Assembly (NCBI GenBank): GCA_013041995.1
Contig: JABDRA010000338.1
Location: forward strand, 1 to 5,077
Length of the DNA: 5,077 nt
Origin: Anderseniella sp.
GTDB taxonomy: Bacteria; Pseudomonadota; Alphaproteobacteria; Rhizobiales; Aestuariivirgaceae
Direction of reading: 5' to 3'
The position numbers and the translations under genes were made by a program. Under the pieces are notes generated by a model. That model was not told where the DNA came from and ran no database searches. It saw only the letters and a program-made list of their open reading frames with translations. This document shows, piece by piece, positions 1 through 5,077 of this stretch (its first letter is position 1; each line of letters opens with the position of its first letter).

Positions 1-253
1 CTCCGCAGGAGCGCACTTCGTGCGACGGCCAGTCGGCCTTGCCTCGGCACTTTGTGCCAGGGTTTTGTTCCGCTCACGCCAGCAGCCTTGCGGCTGCGCT
101 CCGCAGGGGCGCACTTCGTGCGACGGCCAGTCGGCCTTGCCTCGGCACTTTGTGCCGGGTTTTGTTCCGCTCACGCCAGCAGCCTTGCGGCTGCGCTCCG
201 CAGGGGTGCACTTCGTGCGACGGCCAGTCGGCCTTGCCTCGGCACTTTGTGCC
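1..253. repeat. Tandem array of a 97-98 bp hairpin-rich unit, about 2.6 copies
   Basis: Three successive copies begin at 1, 99 and 196; the third stops at 253 after about 58 bases. Copies differ at only three places: A/G at unit position 10, C/T at unit position 12, and one extra A in copy 1 near position 59, which explains the 98 versus 97 bp period. Each unit is a chain of short inverted repeats with tiny loops: GCTCC-GCA-GGGGC, CGCAC-TTC-GTGCG, GGCC-AGTC-GGCC, GGCAC-TTT-GTGCC and GCAGCC-TTGC-GGCTGC. Copy 1 starts at the window edge, so the array probably continues to the left. The unit length is not a multiple of three, so the long open frames here are rotations of the same peptide and are not genes. 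The near-identity of copies points to recent amplification. Its role is unknown; possibilities are a REP/BIME-like extragenic element, a transcript stabiliser or terminator cluster, or part of a structured RNA. Confidence 0.93.
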
Positions 254-356
254 TCGGAGGGAATTCATCACCGCAGTTGTCCGGGGTCGGAGAACGGCCT
301 GAGCGAAGCGAAGAAAGCTGTTCGACAAGTAAAAAACCGAGCGCAGCGAGGCCAAA
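254..356. other. Spacer between the repeat array and the cyclase gene
   Basis: This short GC-rich stretch follows the last repeat copy and lies downstream of the minus-strand cyclase. It holds two related words, GAGCGAAGCGAAG at 301-313 and GAGCGCAGCGAGG at 339-351, resembling small GAGCGnAGCGA-type extragenic motifs. No credible gene, RNA gene or promoter is visible. Confidence 0.5.
331..353 (-). terminator. Possible weak intrinsic terminator after the cyclase gene
   Basis: Reading the minus strand just past the cyclase stop codon, a GC-rich imperfect inverted segment (CCTCGC-TGC-GCTCGG) is followed at once by six T residues (AAAAAA at 331-336 on the plus strand). The position and U-run fit a rho-independent terminator. 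The stem has two internal mismatches, so it is weak and may be only a chance arrangement of the GAGCGCAGCGAGG motif. Confidence 0.35.
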
Positions 357-2189
357 CTAAAGCCGGTACACGCGGATCTTGCCGTTCCTGCCACGTACCG
401 TCTGGTCGCCCAGGTCTTCAAGATCATGCTTCGACGTCAACTGGTCTGCGGTTGCTGCGCTGAGCAGGGTTGTCACCGATCGGTTCAATGACGGATCGGT
501 GGTAAACTGCTTGCCGAGTTGTTCAAGGCGCTGGGCCAGGTTCACATTGTCACCGATGATGGTGTAATTGACCCGTCCCGGCGCACCAATATTGCCGACG
601 GTGACCGGTCCGCTGTGCAGCCCGATCCGGATTTTGATCTCTTGTTCGCCGGCCGTTATGCGAGCCTTGTTGTCCTCATCGAGGGCGCGTTCAATTGCCT
701 GGGCGGCGCGTACCGCCCGGTCGGCGTGATCGGCATAATGATCAGGCGCGCCCCAGAACGCCATGACACTGTCGCCGATGAACTTGTCGACGGTACCGTC
801 TTCAGCCTCTATGCAGCCGGCCAGCAAGCCAAAGTGCTGGTTAAGCAGCTTGGCTACCTGCTCCGCGGCAATTCCCTCTGACAAACCGCTGTAACCAACG
901 ATGTCGGTAAACATGACGGTCACATCACGTTCAACAGAAGTGGTGAACTGCTCCGCGTCCTGGCTGATCAGTCGCCGCACCAGCTTTTTTGGTACGTAGG
1001 TTTCAAACCATTTCAGGCCTTCCAGCATGGTGTTGAAGGCAATCGCCTGATCATTGAGTTCTCGGAACGCGCTGCCTGCCAGCCTGGGTGTGTCGGAGAT
1101 GTCGAGTTGGCCGATGCGTGAAGCAGCAAGCGCGGTGTCAACAACCGGTTGCGCGATTTTCCGGCCAAGCCAGACAGCACCTGCCAGCGCCACCAGCAAG
1201 GTGATAAGACCGGCAAGCGCGGCCCACAGCAGCCGCCGGAACTCGGTGTCCACTTCGGAACTGCGAAAATAGGTGCCCACTTTCCAGGGCTTGCTGGCAT
1301 AACCCGGTAAATCGCGATAGATGAAAATGTATTCGTCGTCAAACAGGCCAAGTACATGGCCCTGCAGATCACTGCCCGCGGCAATGTCAAGCGGGAACCT
1401 TTTTTCCGGCTGCCAGAAGGCTGCCAGCACCGGGTCACCGGTTTCGGCGAGACTGGGCAGCGGGTCATTCTCATTGCGGTTGCCACCGCGCAGGCCTGCC
1501 AGGTTCGGATGGGCCAGAACTTTATCCTGATCGTGCAGAATGAAGACATTGCTGCCGATGCCCGGATCAAGATTGCCGAGATAGGAGGATAGTTCGCTGA
1601 CGGTGACCGATGCAACCAGCAGGCCGGTCTTGCCGCCCGGATAGATCACGGGTGCGCGGTAGTTGAGCAGTGTTTTCTTGATGTTCGGCAGCCAGATCGG
1701 CTCGCCCCACGATCCCCTGCCGTCTCTAAGCGCCTTGCCAATGTTGTCCTTGACCTTTTGATCGGATGAATAGTCACGCAGGATTTCAGTGAAACCGGTA
1801 TCCGACCGCGCCAGGCCTGTGCCCTGGTAGGCATGATCGAAATACAGGACTGAATTAAGTTGCGGCGCTGCTGAAAGGCCACCCTTGAACATATCGATCA
1901 ACCTGTCGCGCCGGACAGGATCAACCTCTCCTGCTGCAATAAGCTGCCCGAGAAGGCTCACCTGATTGCGGGCCGGCTGAAGATGGGTGCGAACCTTGTC
2001 GGACGTGGTGGCCAGGATCATGGAGGCTTGTTGCTGCAACAACTCCCGGGTATTTTTGGCGCCGCTCCACAGGCCAATGAACAGCACGCTCAACACAGCA
2101 ACCAGCAGCAGGGCGCTGATACTGGTCGCCAGGGTAACTGTCAGGGACACCCCACCACGTTTACGGACGGCCTGCGTCAACCCGAGCAT
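357..2189 (-). CDS. Membrane-bound class III adenylate cyclase with extracytoplasmic Cache-like sensor and HAMP domain
   Basis: This 610-residue protein probably makes cAMP from ATP at the inner membrane in response to an external ligand. A short cytoplasmic N-terminus is followed by a membrane helix at about 15-40, a large extracytoplasmic region at about 45-315 that looks like a double-Cache sensor, a second helix at about 319-342, a HAMP linker at about 340-395 with the usual proline (IAQPV), and a catalytic domain at about 415-600. The cyclase residues are complete: metal-binding Asp429 (FTDIVGYS) and Asp473 (KFIGDSV), purine-selecting Lys469 and Thr543 (NYTIIGD), and transition-state Asn550 and Arg554 (NVNLAQRLE). 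Lys plus Thr fits an adenylate, class IIIb-type enzyme rather than a guanylate cyclase. The ATG start at 2189 has only a weak ribosome site (GGTGG) but gives a complete first membrane segment. The gene looks monocistronic, with its own promoter candidate. The ligand cannot be read from sequence. Cyclase assignment is firm; the Cache label is less so. Confidence 0.95.
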   Translation of the reverse strand: MLGLTQAVRKRGGVSLTVTLATSISALLLVAVLSVLFIGLWSGAKNTRELLQQQASMILATTSDKVRTHLQPARNQVSLLGQLIAAGEVDPVRRDRLIDMFKGGLSAAPQLNSVLYFDHAYQGTGLARSDTGFTEILRDYSSDQKVKDNIGKALRDGRGSWGEPIWLPNIKKTLLNYRAPVIYPGGKTGLLVASVTVSELSSYLGNLDPGIGSNVFILHDQDKVLAHPNLAGLRGGNRNENDPLPSLAETGDPVLAAFWQPEKRFPLDIAAGSDLQGHVLGLFDDEYIFIYRDLPGYASKPWKVGTYFRSSEVDTEFRRLLWAALAGLITLLVALAGAVWLGRKIAQPVVDTALAASRIGQLDISDTPRLAGSAFRELNDQAIAFNTMLEGLKWFETYVPKKLVRRLISQDAEQFTTSVERDVTVMFTDIVGYSGLSEGIAAEQVAKLLNQHFGLLAGCIEAEDGTVDKFIGDSVMAFWGAPDHYADHADRAVRAAQAIERALDEDNKARITAGEQEIKIRIGLHSGPVTVGNIGAPGRVNYTIIGDNVNLAQRLEQLGKQFTTDPSLNRSVTTLLSAATADQLTSKHDLEDLGDQTVRGRNGKIRVYRL

Positions 2190-2499
2190 TTTCCACCACT
2201 TTCAACTCTCATGCCGTCCACGATAGGACATGCAGGGTCATTCGCGAAACTCAGACTTATATGGCAGCTCGGAACCTGTTTTCAACACAGCAGGACTGCA
2301 CACGTTTGTAAGCGGCAATCAATGGCCTTGTTCATTACCGGATATGGTTGAAATAGAAGCCTGCATTTGCCAGGTCTGGCTTAAGGCAAAGCCCTGAATG
2401 CGCACGCTAAGGCCGGGAATTGACTCAGAAAATCACATTTCGCTTACACTGCCAGAAGATACCTCATCCAGTATCAGTTTACCCGAACGGTCATTGAAA
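2190..2499. other. Intergenic region between the AtuA operon and the cyclase gene
   Basis: This gap of about 310 bases separates the end of the minus-strand operon from the cyclase start. It is less GC-rich than the flanking genes. It contains the cyclase promoter candidate (2256-2285) and a small inverted repeat, GGCTT at 2378-2382 with AAGCC at 2389-2393. That repeat overlaps a second possible pairing, TTGCC/GGCAA, at 2367-2389. Neither stem is followed by a U-run on the minus strand, so I cannot name a terminator for the operon. I see no convincing gene or RNA gene here on either strand. Confidence 0.5.
2256..2285 (-). promoter_or_regulatory. Candidate sigma-70-type promoter of the cyclase gene
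   Basis: On the minus strand, TTGAAA (2285-2280) and TATAAG (2261-2256) are separated by 18 bases, close to the housekeeping consensus. Transcription would start near 2249 and leave a leader of about 60 nt before the cyclase ATG at 2189. This is the best promoter match I found in the gap; it is based on consensus alone. Confidence 0.5.
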
Positions 2500-2871
2500 T
2501 CACGTCAGGTTTTGACCCTGGCTACCCCAGCCCGCCGGTGCCGGGATTTGCATGTCCAGCAGGACGTAGCTGAGTGTCTTGCCGTGCCGGTCCAGCCTGA
2601 GATTGACATTGACGCCGCCATCCAGCACGTCCTCCAGCACAAAGTTCATCGCACTGATTTTTGGCAGCACATAGCGCGTGATGCCGGATGGCGGGCTGGA
2701 CGCAAAGGCACGTCGGCACAGATCTTCGGTGACATGGGTCTTGAGGTGATCGAAATGCTGCGGGTCGAAGGCAATCACCGAAATGTTCAGCCGGTTGCCC
2801 TTGTCACCGGCCCGTCCATGCGCCAGCAGTCTGATGGGTATCATCGCAACCGGTATCGGGGCTTCTGTCAC
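2500..2871 (-). CDS. AtuA-like ferredoxin-fold domain protein (C-terminal half of AtuA as a separate ORF)
   Basis: This 123-residue protein matches the small domain that forms the C-terminal part of longer AtuA (acyclic terpene utilisation, formerly DUF1446) proteins. Recognisable blocks are LAHGRAGDKGNRLNIS at about 16-31 and YVLPKISAMNFVLEDVLDGG at about 67-86, followed by NVNLRLDRHGKTLSYVLLDM. The start is GTG at 2871, overlapping the TGA of the upstream AtuA gene by four bases (GTGA). A strong ribosome site (GGAGG) sits seven bases before it, so translation should be coupled to AtuA. In some bacteria the two domains are one polypeptide of nearly 600 residues; here they are separate and probably assemble as a complex. 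No membrane segment or signal peptide is seen. The biochemical role of the family is not established, so I name the domain but not a reaction. Confidence 0.88.
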   Translation of the reverse strand: MTEAPIPVAMIPIRLLAHGRAGDKGNRLNISVIAFDPQHFDHLKTHVTEDLCRRAFASSPPSGITRYVLPKISAMNFVLEDVLDGGVNVNLRLDRHGKTLSYVLLDMQIPAPAGWGSQGQNLT

Positions 2872-4178
2872 GGTGTGTCCTCCAGCAGGAAACCATGCGA
2901 GACCGCCTCGTTCTGGCGTACCGCACCTGAAACGGTTGCGGTGCGCGCGGAGATGTTCAGGCGGATGCCGCCACCGCCGGCCGGGCCGTTCAGGTAGAGC
3001 GCTTCAACTTCATCCAACAGCGCCTGCACCTGGTGCCGGTCATCTGATGCAACGGCCATTCTGAGGCGCACATCGTGCGGGTGCCCGGTGTTGCTTTCCG
3101 TCTCATCATACATCGAGCCGATGATGTCGAAATGCGGGTCTGCTAACGGCGCAATATTTTCAAGCCGCTGTTTGAGGATCGAGCGTGCCATCTGCGCCCG
3201 GTCAAGGCAGGTGTCGCCCATATAGGAAACCTCGCCTTCACCGATCCAGCCCTCGTCGACACAGGTCAGGGTTTTCAGCCAGTCCGGCCTGGCATGGCCG
3301 ACACAACCGGTCAGCGTGACCTCGTTCTTGCCGCTCTGCTGCATCGATACACCTGAGATATCCATGACCACGTCCGGCGTGAGATAACGGGCCGGATCGT
3401 GAATTTCATACAGCAACTGTTCTGTCACCGTGGCGGTTGTGAGAGTGCCGCCGCCCAGCGGTTTGCTGATGGTAAGCCGGTTATGGCCGCGTGCAATGCT
3501 GGCGACCGGGGCACCGAGCCGGGTCAGGCCGGGCACCTGCTTGGCGCCTGTGTCAGCAAAATATCCGCCGCAGACCTGGGTGCCGCATTCGATCAGGTGA
3601 CCGGCCAGGGTGGCTTGTGCGAGCCGGTTCCAGTCGATCCATTTTACCTCATGCTCAAATGCCACCGCCCCGACCACCAGCGACGGGTCCGCCACCCGCC
3701 CGGTGACCACGATGTCGGCACCTGCATCCAGTGCCTCGACAATGCCGTTGGCGCCGATATAGGCATTGCGTGATATGGCCCTGCCGCCGTGCTCGGTTTC
3801 GCCGACCGGCAGTTCATCGCCGAGCACATAGCCGACCTTGCGGCGCAGATTGTGCTGTTTGAGAAAGCCGGCAATGGCTTCGGCGACCTGCTTCGGCGCG
3901 CTGCCGCCAAAATTGCTGATGATCTTGATATTGTTGAGAATGCAGGTGTTGATGCAGGCTTCAAGATAGCCGATGGCCCGCTCGATCTGCCTGCGGTGGC
4001 CGTCTTCGGTCTGCGCCAGCGCCAGCGTGCGCTCGGCCAGGCATTCGAAAATCAGGTATCTGTGGCCTTCGAACAAGGTTAGCGACTGGGCGGCGATTTC
4101 GCCCAGTTCACGCCTGTCGTTTGAAAACCCGGCCCCAGCCGCAATATGTACGTCGCCCAAAGGTCTGCCCCGACTCAA
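2868..4178 (-). CDS. AtuA family protein (acyclic terpene utilisation, DUF1446), main domain
   Basis: The 436-residue frame covers nearly the whole main AtuA domain. Visible blocks are HIAAGAGFSNDR at 11-22, FECLAERTLALAQ at 44-56, ISNFGGSAPKQV at 87-98, YIGANGIVEALDAGADIVVTGR at 140-161, HLIECGTQVCGGYFAD at 194-209, GGGTLTTATVTEQLLYEI at 242-259, and a glycine-rich end, GPAGGGGIRLNIS, at 398-410. AtuA is encoded with the citronellol/geraniol degradation genes of Pseudomonas; relatives often sit beside acyl-CoA carboxylases, but the reaction is unproven. The start is uncertain. The frame opens with TTG at 4178, directly after the TGA of the osmC-like gene, with no ribosome site. A second TTG at 4160 has GGGG seven bases upstream and keeps the conserved N-terminus. 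An ATG at 4182 overlaps the osmC stop (ATGA) but is one base out of frame. The gene is probably cotranscribed with both neighbours. Cytoplasmic by sequence. Confidence 0.9.
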   Translation of the reverse strand: MSRGRPLGDVHIAAGAGFSNDRRELGEIAAQSLTLFEGHRYLIFECLAERTLALAQTEDGHRRQIERAIGYLEACINTCILNNIKIISNFGGSAPKQVAEAIAGFLKQHNLRRKVGYVLGDELPVGETEHGGRAISRNAYIGANGIVEALDAGADIVVTGRVADPSLVVGAVAFEHEVKWIDWNRLAQATLAGHLIECGTQVCGGYFADTGAKQVPGLTRLGAPVASIARGHNRLTISKPLGGGTLTTATVTEQLLYEIHDPARYLTPDVVMDISGVSMQQSGKNEVTLTGCVGHARPDWLKTLTCVDEGWIGEGEVSYMGDTCLDRAQMARSILKQRLENIAPLADPHFDIIGSMYDETESNTGHPHDVRLRMAVASDDRHQVQALLDEVEALYLNGPAGGGGIRLNISARTATVSGAVRQNEAVSHGFLLEDTP

Positions 4179-4649
4179 TCATGCAAATTTGATGACCGGT
4201 TCACACGATACAGGAAAATTCACTGAGCGGGCGATGAAACAATATTTGTGGATGTCGTGATGAATGTCGCGGGCGCGGACAAGATCGCATCCGGTTTTGA
4301 GAATGATGTGCGGGCACAGGGTAGCGCTGAGGAAACGACCTGAACCGTCGGCCTGGCTTTCACCTTCAGCAACCGGGTCATCGCGGTAACTGAGTACGGT
4401 GATCTTGTCGACACTGGCCAGGTGCAGGTACCACAGCATGTGACACGCCGACAGCGCAGAAATGAGCAGGTCTTCCGGGTTCATGAGTGATGGGTCACCG
4501 CTCAGCAGCGGGTCATTTGAACAGTGAATGACCGGTTTTCCGGGCACCGCAATGTCCCACGTTCTTTCATAGCCTTTATAGGTCCTGGTGCCTTCACCGG
4601 TATTGCCGGTCCACGCGATGCGGCTTGTATAAGTGTGGTTGCTGGCCAT
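4179..4649 (-). CDS. OsmC family protein (thiol peroxidase-like, organic hydroperoxide defence)
   Basis: This 156-residue protein has the length and motifs of the OsmC/Ohr family, cytoplasmic enzymes that reduce organic hydroperoxides with two cysteines. The peroxidatic Cys69 lies in SALSACHMLWYLHLAS and the resolving Cys137 in HKYCFIARSVNFPV; their 68-residue spacing is close to that in E. coli OsmC. Glu59 (NPEDLL) lies ten residues before Cys69, as the catalytic Glu does in Ohr, and Arg29 is a candidate for the conserved arginine. HMLWYLHL resembles the OsmC branch rather than Ohr. The start is ATG at 4649, with GGAG six to seven bases upstream. It is the first gene of the minus-strand operon, and the operator for the divergent GntR regulator lies just ahead of it. 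Its stop codon is immediately followed, in the same frame, by the AtuA gene. The physiological substrate cannot be read from sequence; a role linked to the pathway of AtuA is inference. Confidence 0.93.
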   Translation of the reverse strand: MASNHTYTSRIAWTGNTGEGTRTYKGYERTWDIAVPGKPVIHCSNDPLLSGDPSLMNPEDLLISALSACHMLWYLHLASVDKITVLSYRDDPVAEGESQADGSGRFLSATLCPHIILKTGCDLVRARDIHHDIHKYCFIARSVNFPVSCEPVIKFA

Positions 4650-4655
4650 GATTGA

Positions 4656-4659
4656 CTCC
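4656..4659 (-). promoter_or_regulatory. Ribosome binding site of the osmC-like gene
   Basis: GGAG on the minus strand stands six bases before the ATG at 4649. It supports that start over an upstream out-of-frame ATG at 4711. Confidence 0.6.
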
Positions 4660-4660
4660 G

Positions 4661-4680
4661 TATGTATACATGTATACGTA
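4661..4680. promoter_or_regulatory. Palindromic GntR/FadR-type operator with two overlapping boxes
   Basis: TATGTATACATGTATACGTA is an imperfect 20-bp palindrome with one mismatched pair; its core, GTATACATGTATAC at 4664-4677, is perfect. It also reads as the 8-mer ATGTATAC repeated in tandem at 4662 and 4670. This creates two overlapping boxes, a perfect ATGTATACAT (4662-4671) and a near-perfect ATGTATACGT (4670-4679). FadR-subfamily GntR regulators typically bind short AT-rich palindromes with a GTnnAC core, and this one lies between osmC and the divergent gntR gene. The expected role is autoregulation of the regulator and control of the osmC-atuA operon. Inference rests on position and symmetry. 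Confidence 0.75.
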
Positions 4681-4720
4681 AACTGTTATCGGATTGATCT
4701 TCTGTGTTCAAGGTAAAACC

Positions 4721-5077
4721 ATGGCTGACGACACCATCCTGGATGGACTGCGTAGCGAGATCCTCAGCGGTGCGCTGCAGCCCGGGTCGGAACTTCAGCA
4801 GGCCGCAATTGCCGAGCGCTTCGGGGCCAGCCGCATACCGGTCAGGGATGCATTGGCGTCGCTGGCGGGTGAACGGCTGGTGACCATCCGGCCGAATCGC
4901 GGTGCCCGGGTTATCTGCCTGTCGCCACGCGAAATCGAGGAAGTGTTCGAACTGCGCATCATGCTGGAATGCAACTGCGTGCGTACCGCTGCTGCGATTG
5001 CATCAGCTGAGCAGGTTGACGAGGTTCAATACCAGTTGCGCCGATCTTCACTGGAAGCGGGTAGGGCAGGCTGGAGC
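4721..5077 (+). CDS. GntR family transcriptional regulator, FadR/FCD type, 5' part (truncated by window edge)
   Basis: An open frame of 119 codons from ATG at 4721 runs to the edge with no stop; full-length relatives have roughly 210-240 residues. The N-terminal winged helix-turn-helix is clear: ILSGALQPGSEL at 14-25, IAERFGASRIPVRDALASLA at 30-49, then ERLVTIRPNRGARV at 51-64. FELRIMLE at 76-83 begins the FCD effector domain, so this is a FadR-subfamily regulator that would sense a small organic acid or similar metabolite. The metal- and ligand-binding residues lie beyond the window. AAGG at 4710-4713, seven bases before the ATG, is a good ribosome site. It is divergent from the osmC-atuA operon across a 71-bp region with a GntR-like palindrome, so it probably regulates that operon and itself, most likely as a repressor relieved by a pathway metabolite (inference). 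Confidence 0.93.
   Translation, partial: MADDTILDGLRSEILSGALQPGSELQQAAIAERFGASRIPVRDALASLAGERLVTIRPNRGARVICLSPREIEEVFELRIMLECNCVRTAAAIASAEQVDEVQYQLRRSSLEAGRAGWS

Larger units (their letters stand above)
4650..4720. promoter_or_regulatory. Divergent promoter region for the osmC-atuA operon and gntR
   Basis: The 71 bases between the two divergent start codons must carry promoters for both directions. A TTGACT at 4652-4657 could be a -35 box for gntR, with the -10 falling inside the operator. On the minus strand TATACA words inside the operator could serve as the -10 of osmC, but no good -35 is at the right distance. Individual promoter boxes are therefore not secure, but any would be covered by a repressor on the palindrome. 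Confidence 0.45.

Noticed and set aside
1..253. CRISPR array
   Set aside because: The repeats are 97-98 bp and abut directly with no unique spacers.
20..463. Long open frames through the repeat array in several plus-strand frames and on the minus strand
   Set aside because: The unit length of 97-98 bp is not a multiple of three, so each frame shows the same three peptides in rotated order. The frames have no ribosome site and no recognisable domain, and they run into the real cyclase gene on the opposite strand.
1013..1615. A 200-codon minus-strand frame within the cyclase
   Set aside because: It lies wholly inside the cyclase gene in another frame and has low-complexity composition with no domain; it is a shadow of the high-GC coding sequence.
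357..2189. Guanylate rather than adenylate cyclase
   Set aside because: The purine-selecting positions are Lys469 and Thr543, which fit ATP; guanylate cyclases carry Glu and Cys or similar residues there.
2367..2393. Terminator for the AtuA operon in the intergenic gap
   Set aside because: Small stems can be drawn, but no U-run follows on the minus strand and the stems are short and mutually exclusive.
2398..2997. A 199-codon plus-strand frame over the AtuA small gene
   Set aside because: It runs antisense through the well-supported ferredoxin-fold gene and the end of AtuA, and its product shows no family motif.
3399..3773. Plus-strand frames antisense to AtuA
   Set aside because: AtuA has clear conserved motifs on the minus strand across this stretch; the antisense frames have none.
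4502..4711. A 69-codon minus-strand frame starting in the divergent promoter region
   Set aside because: It overlaps the osmC-like gene in another frame and crosses the operator; its start lacks a ribosome site and the product has no recognisable motif.

Overview
The window is GC-rich, gene-dense bacterial DNA. Codon use, the class III nucleotide cyclase with a periplasmic sensor, and the GntR/OsmC/AtuA gene set suggest a proteobacterium. An alphaproteobacterium, perhaps Rhizobiales-like and marine or soil-dwelling, is my best guess. This is inference from gene style, because no rRNA or other marker gene is present.

Layout from left to right. (1) Positions 1-253 hold a tandem repeat of about 2.6 units of 97-98 bp. 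Each unit is almost wholly made of short hairpins, and the array runs off the left edge. (2) Positions 254-356 are a short spacer with a possible weak terminator. (3) A membrane-bound, single-chain class III adenylate cyclase lies on the minus strand (357-2189). It has a large extracytoplasmic sensor between two membrane helices, then HAMP and a catalytic domain with all the key residues. A good sigma-70-type promoter candidate lies just upstream. (4) Positions 2190-2499 are intergenic. (5) A compact minus-strand operon of three genes reads osmC-like (4649-4179), AtuA main domain (4178-2868), then AtuA-like ferredoxin-fold protein (2871-2500). The junctions are tight or overlapping. (6) A 71-bp divergent promoter region contains a palindromic GntR-type operator. 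(7) The 5' part of a FadR-type (FCD) GntR regulator on the plus strand runs off the right edge.

How they may work together: the GntR regulator probably controls itself and the divergent osmC-atuA operon through two overlapping ATGTATAC boxes. AtuA-family proteins are known from the acyclic terpene (citronellol/geraniol) utilisation clusters of Pseudomonas, but their reaction is not established. OsmC-type proteins reduce organic hydroperoxides with a cysteine pair. A catabolic operon that pairs a small-molecule pathway with peroxide defence is plausible but inferred. The cyclase seems to be an independent signalling gene.

The main oddities are the hairpin array, the AtuA start (the natural ATGA overlap start is one base out of frame with the rest of the gene), and the AtuA protein encoded as two coupled ORFs.
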